DNA of 5,089 bases from Bacteroidota bacterium (GTDB taxonomy: Bacteria > Bacteroidota > Bacteroidia > Bacteroidales > Marinifilaceae): positions 1 to 5,089 of the forward strand of contig JAEXFF010000177.1 in the NCBI GenBank assembly GCA_023400335.1. The letters run 5' to 3'. Position numbers and translations under genes: made by a program. Positions 1 to 5,089 of this stretch are shown here, one piece after another. Each line of letters begins with the position of its first letter. The stretch's first letter is position 1. Under the pieces are notes generated by a model. The model searched no databases, was not told the DNA's origin, and was given only the letters and a program-made list of their open reading frames with translations.

Positions 1-511
1 CTCCGGAACGGGTAAAGTTGACATTTTCAGCAGCTGTTGCCAACAGCTGTTCCGGACGGCCCCCTTTCAGGGATACTTTATAGAGTTCCGTCAAAAAAGC
101 TTTAGGGAAAAGAGCACTCTGCGCAGGATCCTGTATCTGTGCAGCATATACAATATATTTTCCGTCGGGAGTAAAGGCATAAGGTATCTCTTTACCGGAA
201 TACGTAGTCAAACGTTTCGGTTCTCCCCCCTCCGCCGGCATTAGGAAAACATCGAAATTTCCGTTACGCGCACTCGCAAAAGCAATCTGACGGCTATCGG
301 GCGACCATACCGGAGCAAAATCATAAGCCGGATGACTCGTAAGCCGTTCTGCCAGTCCCCCAGCTGATGATACTTTATAAATATCCCCCTTATAAGCAAA
401 AGCTATTTCCTTCCCATCGGGAGAGATTACCGGATAACGCATCCATAACGGAACAGCAAACGCAGATACCCCTGCCAACATACTCCATAACAAAATGAAA
501 ATCGTCTTCAT
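1..511 (-). CDS. Exported tricorn-like S41 protease, N-terminal part only (partial)
   Basis: The first 170 codons are present; the 3' end lies beyond the left edge. The ATG at 509-511 opens a clear signal peptide (MKTIFILLWSMLAGVSAFA, likely cleaved after AFA at residue 19), so the mature protein should be periplasmic. Next come beta-propeller strands of the PD40/TolB type: SPDGKEIAF (30-38), SPDSRQIAF (70-78) and TPDGKYIVY (114-122). Stretches such as LWMRYP, GDIYKV, HPAYDFAPVWSPD and IQDPAQSALFP are ones I recall from Bacteroidota tricorn protease homologues of about 1,050-1,100 residues, in which N-terminal propellers feed peptides to a C-terminal PDZ plus S41 serine protease domain. That catalytic half is outside the window, so protease activity is inferred from family resemblance. 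A stand-alone PD40/TolB-like protein or an S9 peptidase is less likely. A terminator lies between guaD and this gene, so it probably has its own promoter in 512-566. No Shine-Dalgarno sequence is visible. Confidence 0.82.
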   Translation of the reverse strand, partial: MKTIFILLWSMLAGVSAFAVPLWMRYPVISPDGKEIAFAYKGDIYKVSSAGGLAERLTSHPAYDFAPVWSPDSRQIAFASARNGNFDVFLMPAEGGEPKRLTTYSGKEIPYAFTPDGKYIVYAAQIQDPAQSALFPKAFLTELYKVSLKGGRPEQLLATAAENVNFTRSG

Positions 512-566
512 TCAGATTAAAATTAGATGATTAATGAATTTTCGCACAGCTCTACAATTGGTTTAT

Positions 567-609
567 AAAAAAAGCGGTAGTTAAGTATTTATCAAACACA
601 AATTACCGC
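567..609 (-). terminator. Rho-independent terminator after guaD
   Basis: Read on the minus strand, GCGGTA (604-609) pairs with TACCGC (574-579) and is followed at once by seven U residues (567-573). The stem can continue inward past one A-C mismatch through TT/AA, and then as GTGTTT/AAATAC closing on a GAT loop, with one G.U pair and a small asymmetric internal loop. It begins 44 bases after the guaD stop codon. It should end the secA-lgt-guaD transcript and separate it from the tricorn-like gene. The A-rich run lies on the wrong side for this to act as a good plus-strand terminator, and no plus-strand gene needs one. Confidence 0.82.
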
Positions 610-653
610 AAATCAGGAAATAAATGATACAATAGCCCGTTTTTAATTTTCTC

Positions 654-1124
654 TTAGTATTCGGTTTTCTCTTTAGTTTCTTGCCACAACCGGAATTCCT
701 CCCCGGCCAAATTTTCCCGCCGGTTGAGAAAAGGAATGCTCCGTTCCGCTTCCGGCAAAGCAATCTCTTTATATATAAAGGAATCGTCAAAACCCGCTTT
801 TGCAGCATCTTCTTGGGTACAAGCATAGTATACTTTCTCCGGACGGGCCCAATAAATAGCCCCCAAACACATCGGACAAGGCTCACAACTGCAATAGATT
901 TCACAATCTTTCAACTGAAAAGTACCCAATTGCCGGCAAGCCAAACGGATGACATTTACTTCAGCATGAGCTGTCGGATCATTATCCGGAGTGACCGTAT
1001 TTCCGCAAGCCGCTATTATCCGGCCCTCTTTTACAACAACAGCTCCGAAAGGTCCCCCCTTTCCCTGTTCTACATTCTCTACCGCCAAACGGATAGCCTC
1101 TTCCATAAATTTCTTTTCGTACAT
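654..1124 (-). CDS. guaD: Guanine deaminase (cytidine deaminase-like fold)
   Basis: This 156-residue protein is predicted to hydrolyse guanine to xanthine and ammonia in the cytoplasm, a step in purine salvage or nitrogen recovery. It has the zinc-deaminase signature: HAE at 53-55 (H53 ligand, E55 proton shuttle) and PCPMC at 82-86 (C83 and C86 ligands). The family also includes TadA and cytosine deaminases, but length, residue numbering and several stretches match B. subtilis guanine deaminase as I recall it: GGPFGAVVVK (23-32), NDPTAHAE (48-55), GAIYWARP (88-95), GFDDSFIYKEI (111-121, with D114) and a terminal tyrosine (Y156) in the tail that is domain-swapped in that enzyme. TadA lacks the GFDDSFIYKEI segment, so I prefer GuaD. 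The ATG at 1122-1124 lies 26 bases after the lgt stop, which suggests a shared transcript. An AAAGG one base before the ATG is too close to be a normal ribosome site. Nothing is broken or missing. Confidence 0.9.
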   Translation of the reverse strand: MYEKKFMEEAIRLAVENVEQGKGGPFGAVVVKEGRIIAACGNTVTPDNDPTAHAEVNVIRLACRQLGTFQLKDCEIYCSCEPCPMCLGAIYWARPEKVYYACTQEDAAKAGFDDSFIYKEIALPEAERSIPFLNRRENLAGEEFRLWQETKEKTEY

Positions 1125-1150
1125 ACCTTTATGCTTAAATTCCGGATTGC

Positions 1151-2065
1151 TTATCCTTTTACCTTCACCCCCTGCTGTATATCTTTGTTCTTTTTTATCA
1201 CTGTCTTCTCCCTCCCCGAAGCCGGTTTTACCTCCACTTTATGCGTTCTGCTGTAAATCACCATAATAATACCTATTATCACAAAAGGTATACTCAGCCA
1301 CTGACCCATATTCAATGCCATACCTGCCTCCCAGGCCTCCTGCGGTTCTTTGAGGAATTCGATAAAAAAACGGGCCGTAAAAATCAGAATCAAGAACATT
1401 CCGAAAAGAAAACCCAGGTGTTCTTTTGCCTTGGTCCTCCAATAGAAATACATCAGTAATCCAAAACTAATTAAATAGCAAATGGCTTCATACAACTGAG
1501 CTGGATGACGGGGAGTAAGCGGATCACTCAGTCCGGAAGCATGTATAAACCGGAATCCCCAGGGCAAATCCGTCACCTTCCCGACGATTTCCGAATTCAT
1601 CAGATTGCCCATGCGGATAAAAAATCCCGCCAAAGCTATCGGAATAACAGCCCGGTCCAGTATCCAGAATACCGCCCGTTTACTTACTTTTTTCGAATAA
1701 TACCACAACCCTACAATGATTCCCACCGCAGCTCCATGACTGGCCAATCCCTGGTATCCCGTAAATTTAAAAGCAGGATCCCAACGGAAAGGCAGGACAA
1801 TCTCCAGAGGATGCTGGCTATAATAAGCCCAATCGTAAAATAAACAATGTCCCAACCGGGCTCCGATTACCGTCGTAATGGCAACATAAATCCATAATTT
1901 ATCCAACCAGACCATACTCAGTCCCTCAGATTTAAACATTTTTTCTTCGATTTTGTAACCGAATACAAAAGCCAATGCAAAAAGCAAACCGTAATACCGG
2001 ATAGAAATTCCACCCAGGTTAAAAATCTCGGGACTGACATCCCAGTTGATAAATAATGATAACAT
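1151..2065 (-). CDS. lgt: Prolipoprotein diacylglyceryl transferase
   Basis: Lgt is an inner-membrane enzyme that moves diacylglyceryl from phosphatidylglycerol to the lipobox cysteine of preprolipoproteins, before signal peptidase II cuts. The 304-residue protein has about seven hydrophobic segments (roughly 16-37, 57-77, 104-124, 131-151, 193-209, 217-236 and 255-272) and then a basic, charged tail (272-304). Family landmarks occur in order: RYYGLLF (23-29), GARLGHCLFYDW (68-79), ASHGA (108-112), the Lgt signature RMGNLMNSEIVG (151-162), PRHPAQLYE (185-193), ARFFIEFLKEPQ (231-242) and MGQWLSIP (253-260). Aligned by eye to E. coli Lgt, the important residues Y26, H103, R143, N146, E151, G154, R239 and E243 appear as Y25, H110, R151, N154, E159, G162, R232 and E236, so the enzyme looks active. 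E. coli Lgt has HGG where this has HGA. The ATG at 2063-2065 gives a normal N-terminus; the leader before it is A-rich with only a weak GGA. It lies 156 bases after secA and 26 before guaD. Confidence 0.97.
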   Translation of the reverse strand: MLSLFINWDVSPEIFNLGGISIRYYGLLFALAFVFGYKIEEKMFKSEGLSMVWLDKLWIYVAITTVIGARLGHCLFYDWAYYSQHPLEIVLPFRWDPAFKFTGYQGLASHGAAVGIIVGLWYYSKKVSKRAVFWILDRAVIPIALAGFFIRMGNLMNSEIVGKVTDLPWGFRFIHASGLSDPLTPRHPAQLYEAICYLISFGLLMYFYWRTKAKEHLGFLFGMFLILIFTARFFIEFLKEPQEAWEAGMALNMGQWLSIPFVIIGIIMVIYSRTHKVEVKPASGREKTVIKKNKDIQQGVKVKG

Positions 2066-2145
2066 ATTTTCCGTTTTAGTTTTCCGAAAACAGCTTTTCT
2101 ACTCAGGAAGTTTCTTCCTTTCCGTTTCCCCCTTTTATATTGGAG

Positions 2146-2195
2146 TCATCCGGCCGCCAGGACAGATTTCTTTATCCATCCCTCCGGCCAGACGA
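2146..2195 (-). other. Symmetric 50-nt hairpin in the secA-lgt spacer, candidate RNA element
   Basis: In minus-strand RNA, TCGTCTGGCCG (2185-2195) pairs along its full length with CGGCCGGATGA (2146-2156): 11 pairs, two of them G.U. Inside, after a 3-by-3 internal loop (GAG against TGG), GGATGGAT (2174-2181) pairs fully with ATCTGTCC (2160-2167): 8 pairs, two of them G.U. The loop is AAAGAA (2168-2173). There are no bulges. All four G.U pairs would become A-C mismatches in plus-strand RNA, so the fold favours the secA-lgt transcript. No U-tract follows, so it is not a standard terminator. It starts 26 bases after the secA stop and ends 80 bases before the lgt ATG. It could be an RNA processing or stability element, a leader control element, or a copy of a dispersed palindromic repeat; the sequence alone does not decide. 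I do not recognise it as a named RNA family. Confidence 0.55.
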
Positions 2196-2221
2196 TACAT
2201 TGATATCTACTGTTCCTGTCT

Positions 2222-5089
2222 TTACGCATTTTTTCCGTGACAGTTTTTATACTTCAACCCGCTTCCACAAGGACAGGGATCGTTCCGGCCCACCTTCGGT
2301 CCTACTTTCACCGGTTCAGGTTTCGGTTGCTGCTGATTCGGAGCTGCGACCGGCGCTTCTGAACGCCCCTCTTTCAAACGACTGAGGTCCGTACGCCTTT
2401 CCCGGGCTTCCCGCACTTCTTCCGGCTCTTGCATCGGGATCTGTCCCTTCATCAATGTCGAAACAATTCCCCGGTTAATCTTTTCAACCATCGCCTTAAA
2501 CAGGTTGTACGATTCGAATTTATAAATCAATAAGGGATCCTTCTGCTCATAAGCCGCATTCTGCACGGACTGTTTCAGTTCATCCATTTCCCTCAACTGC
2601 TCTTTCCAGGCATCGTCAATCTGAGCCAGGATAATGGCTTTCTCGTAAGAACGCATTAAATCTTCCCCCTGCGAACGATATGCCTTCTCCAGATTGGTCA
2701 CCACACTGTACATCCGCTGTCCGTCAGTAAAAGGCACTACAATATTTTTAAATACATCCCCCCGGTTTTCAAATACATTTTTGATGACCGGATAAGCCTG
2801 CTGAGCAATATGTTCAACTTTACGGGTATATACTTCCCTCACTTTTCCGTACAATTGCTCGGTTAGCTCTTCAGGCTTCAGTTTCTGGAATTCTTCCGGA
2901 TCTACAGAGAAATCAATAGTCAATATCCGTAGTATTTCCATTCTAAAGCCTTCCAGGTCATTCTCCGGCTGATACTCATTGACAATGGCCTCGCAGACAT
3001 CGTACATATCATTGGCTACAGCCACCCCAATACGCTCTCCCAATAAAGCATTTTTACGCTGTTTATAAATCACCGTACGCTGGGAATTCATGACATCGTC
3101 GTATTCCAGCAAACGCTTCCGGATCCCGAAGTTGTTCTCTTCCACTTTTTTCTGAGCCCGCTCAATGGAATGGGTAATCATAGAATGCTGAATCACATCC
3201 CCTTCTTTATGCCCCAAACGGTCCATCACCCGGATAATCCGGTCAGAACTAAACAAACGCATCAGATCATCTTCGAGCGAAACAAAAAACTGGGATGAAC
3301 CCGGATCCCCCTGACGTCCGGCACGCCCCCTCAACTGACGATCCACCCGTCGGGAATCGTGACGCTCTGTACCGATAATCGCCAAACCTCCGGCATTCCT
3401 TACTTCCGGACTCAGTTTGATGTCGGTACCACGACCGGCCATATTGGTAGCAATGGTCACAGTTTTCGATTTACCAGCCTCTGCCACAATATCAGCCTCT
3501 TTATGATGCAATTTCGCATTTAATACGTTATGAGGAATGTTCCGTAACTTTAACATACGGCTCAATAGTTCGGATACTTCCACAGAAGTCGTACCGACCA
3601 ATACCGGACGTCCCAAACCGACCAAACGCGTAATTTCCTCGATTACCGCATTGTATTTTTCCCGCTTGGTTTTATATACGTAGTCATTGGCATCTATACG
3701 GATGACTGGACGATTGGTCGGAATCACAACAACATCCAGTTTATAGATATCCCAGAACTCTCCCGCTTCCGTCTCTGCGGTACCAGTCATACCGGCCAGC
3801 TTGTGGTACATGCGGAAATAATTCTGCAAGGTAATCGTCGCAAAGGTCTGGGTAGCCGCCTCTACTTTCACGCTTTCCTTCGCCTCAATCGCCTGATGCA
3901 AACCGTCAGAATAACGCCTTCCCTCCATAATACGTCCCGTCTGTTCATCTACAATTTTCACTTTGTTGTCAATCACCACATATTCTACATCCTTCTCAAA
4001 CAGCGTATAAGCTTTCAATAGCTGATTCACCGTATGTACCCGCTCTGATTTTATAGCGTACCCTTGTATCAGTTCATCTTTTTTCGCCAGTTTTTCTTTT
4101 TCATCTGCTACGGTTTTTTCAATCTCTGCAATCTCTTCTCCGATATTGGGTAATATAAAAAACCGGGGATCTTCTCCGGCAGCAGTAATAGTATCGTGTC
4201 CCTTATCTGTCAAATCAATGGAATTCAGCTTCTCATCAATTACAAAATATAAAGGATCAGTGATTTCCGGCATCCTCCGATTATTCTCCTGCATGTATTC
4301 GTTCTCCGTTTTGATCAGCATGGCCTTATTGCCTTGCTCACTCAAAAATTTGATAAGCGGCTTGTATTTAGGTAACCCCTTATGAGCCCTTAGTAATAAT
4401 ACTCCCCCCTCTTTCCTTTTTTTCGAGTCATCGCTATTCAATAACTCTTTCGCTTCGTTGAAAATTTTAGTTACCAATTCCCGCTGCATCCGAACTAATC
4501 TTTCCACCCGGGGCTTATATTCATCAAACATCTGATCGTCTCCCTTTGGTACAGGACCGGAAATAATCAAAGGCGTACGGGCATCATCTATTAACACAGA
4601 ATCGACCTCGTCGACAATAGCATAATTGTGCTTGCGCTGCACCAAATCCTCCGGATTGATCGCCATATTGTCCCTCAGGTAATCAAAACCAAATTCATTA
4701 TTTGTTCCAAAAGTAATATCCGCCTGATAAGCTTTCCGCCTTTCCGGAGAATTCGGCTGATGTTTATCAATGCAGTCTACCGAAAGACCATGGAACATAT
4801 ACAAAGGTCCCATCCATTCGGAGTCTCGCTTTGCCAGGTAGTCGTTCACCGTCACCATATGTACTCCACGTCCGGTCAACGCATTCAGAAATACCGGTAA
4901 AGTAGCTACCAAAGTTTTTCCTTCACCCGTCGCCATTTCAGCAATTTTTCCCTGATGAAGTACAGCTCCACCAATCAACTGTACATCGTAGTGCACCATA
5001 TCCCAAGTCACCTCATTTCCACCGGCAATCCAGGAATTAAACCAAATGGCTTTATCTCCCTCTATTTCTACAAAATCGTGATTTACTGC
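2222..5089 (-). CDS. secA: Preprotein translocase ATPase SecA (5' end off the window)
   Basis: SecA uses ATP to push unfolded preproteins through SecYEG. The window holds 955 codons and the TAA stop (2222-2224); the frame is open to the right edge. I estimate about 140-150 N-terminal residues are missing, since Bacteroidales SecA is near 1,100. The GTG at 5009-5011 is internal, not a start, because the 26 codons before it (ending in WIAGGNEV) are typical SecA. Numbering from the window edge: Walker A TGEGKT (54-59), Walker B DEVD (160-163), VDEQTGR and [17 protein letters not shown] (380-405), the MTGTAETEA segment (434-442), helicase motifs TNMAGRGTD (548-556) and [14 protein letters not shown] (585-598), then helical scaffold/wing sequence including LLEYDDVMN (660-668). 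A proline/glutamine-rich linker leads to a C-terminal zinc-binding SEC-C motif, CPCGSG-(5 residues)-CH, with ligands C939, C941, C950 and H951, used for SecB or ribosome contact in E. coli. The preprotein-binding region carries about 90 more residues than E. coli SecA. No damage is seen. Confidence 0.98.
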   Translation of the reverse strand, partial: AVNHDFVEIEGDKAIWFNSWIAGGNEVTWDMVHYDVQLIGGAVLHQGKIAEMATGEGKTLVATLPVFLNALTGRGVHMVTVNDYLAKRDSEWMGPLYMFHGLSVDCIDKHQPNSPERRKAYQADITFGTNNEFGFDYLRDNMAINPEDLVQRKHNYAIVDEVDSVLIDDARTPLIISGPVPKGDDQMFDEYKPRVERLVRMQRELVTKIFNEAKELLNSDDSKKRKEGGVLLLRAHKGLPKYKPLIKFLSEQGNKAMLIKTENEYMQENNRRMPEITDPLYFVIDEKLNSIDLTDKGHDTITAAGEDPRFFILPNIGEEIAEIEKTVADEKEKLAKKDELIQGYAIKSERVHTVNQLLKAYTLFEKDVEYVVIDNKVKIVDEQTGRIMEGRRYSDGLHQAIEAKESVKVEAATQTFATITLQNYFRMYHKLAGMTGTAETEAGEFWDIYKLDVVVIPTNRPVIRIDANDYVYKTKREKYNAVIEEITRLVGLGRPVLVGTTSVEVSELLSRMLKLRNIPHNVLNAKLHHKEADIVAEAGKSKTVTIATNMAGRGTDIKLSPEVRNAGGLAIIGTERHDSRRVDRQLRGRAGRQGDPGSSQFFVSLEDDLMRLFSSDRIIRVMDRLGHKEGDVIQHSMITHSIERAQKKVEENNFGIRKRLLEYDDVMNSQRTVIYKQRKNALLGERIGVAVANDMYDVCEAIVNEYQPENDLEGFRMEILRILTIDFSVDPEEFQKLKPEELTEQLYGKVREVYTRKVEHIAQQAYPVIKNVFENRGDVFKNIVVPFTDGQRMYSVVTNLEKAYRSQGEDLMRSYEKAIILAQIDDAWKEQLREMDELKQSVQNAAYEQKDPLLIYKFESYNLFKAMVEKINRGIVSTLMKGQIPMQEPEEVREARERRTDLSRLKEGRSEAPVAAPNQQQPKPEPVKVGPKVGRNDPCPCGSGLKYKNCHGKNA

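Noticed and set aside
512..566. Promoter of the tricorn-like gene
   Set aside because: One is expected here because of the terminator upstream, but I found no TAnnTTTG box with a TTTG or TTG at the right spacing. The nearest match, TAATTTTA, lies 29 bases from the only TTG and too near the start codon.
654..1124. guaD read as tRNA adenosine deaminase tadA
   Set aside because: The zinc motif is shared, but the GFDDSFIYKEI segment, the D114 position, the terminal tyrosine and the 156-residue length fit guanine deaminase rather than TadA.
681..1256. 191-codon plus-strand open frame opposite guaD and the end of lgt
   Set aside because: It is antisense to two well-recognised genes, has a low-complexity Ser/Phe/Thr-rich translation with no motif I recognise, and has no ribosome site. 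The same holds for the other plus-strand frames opposite lgt and secA.
2066..2221. Separate promoter for lgt, or intrinsic terminator after secA
   Set aside because: No Bacteroidota-type TAnnTTTG box is present on the minus strand, and no hairpin in the spacer is followed by a U-tract on that strand. I therefore treat secA-lgt read-through as the default.
5009..5011. GTG as the start codon of secA
   Set aside because: The frame stays open to the window edge and the preceding 26 residues are typical SecA sequence, so the true start lies outside the window.

Overview
The window looks like chromosomal DNA from a Bacteroidota bacterium, most probably order Bacteroidales. Three things point there: the SecA sequence, including a long insertion around the preprotein-binding domain that I recognise from Bacteroidales SecA; an exported tricorn-like protease of the type common in that group; and weak or absent Shine-Dalgarno sequences before the starts. 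I cannot name the genus. I see no mobile element, CRISPR array, tRNA or rRNA.

All four genes lie on the minus strand, so the transcript runs from high to low coordinates. First comes secA (2222-5089, its 5' end cut by the window edge), the preprotein translocase ATPase. A 156-base spacer follows, then lgt (1151-2065), prolipoprotein diacylglyceryl transferase. Only 26 bases later comes guaD (654-1124), a guanine deaminase of the Bacillus subtilis type. A hairpin followed by seven U residues (567-609) closes this unit. Last is the 5' end of a separate gene (1-511) for an exported tricorn-like S41 protease, which runs off the left edge.

secA and lgt form a sensible pair: SecA drives preproteins through SecYEG, and Lgt then puts the diacylglyceryl group on the lipobox cysteine of exported lipoproteins. 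guaD is a purine salvage or catabolism gene with no obvious link to secretion, and probably just shares the lgt transcript.

The part that ordinary genes do not explain is the secA-lgt spacer. Its minus-strand RNA can fold into a symmetric 50-nt hairpin (2146-2195) with an 11-bp outer stem, an 8-bp inner stem and a 6-nt loop. The stems include four G.U pairs that would be lost in the plus-strand RNA, and no U-tract follows. A nearly pure purine run and two mutually exclusive small hairpins lie between it and the lgt start. This is the best candidate here for an undescribed RNA or repeat element. The remainder is ordinary core-genome content.
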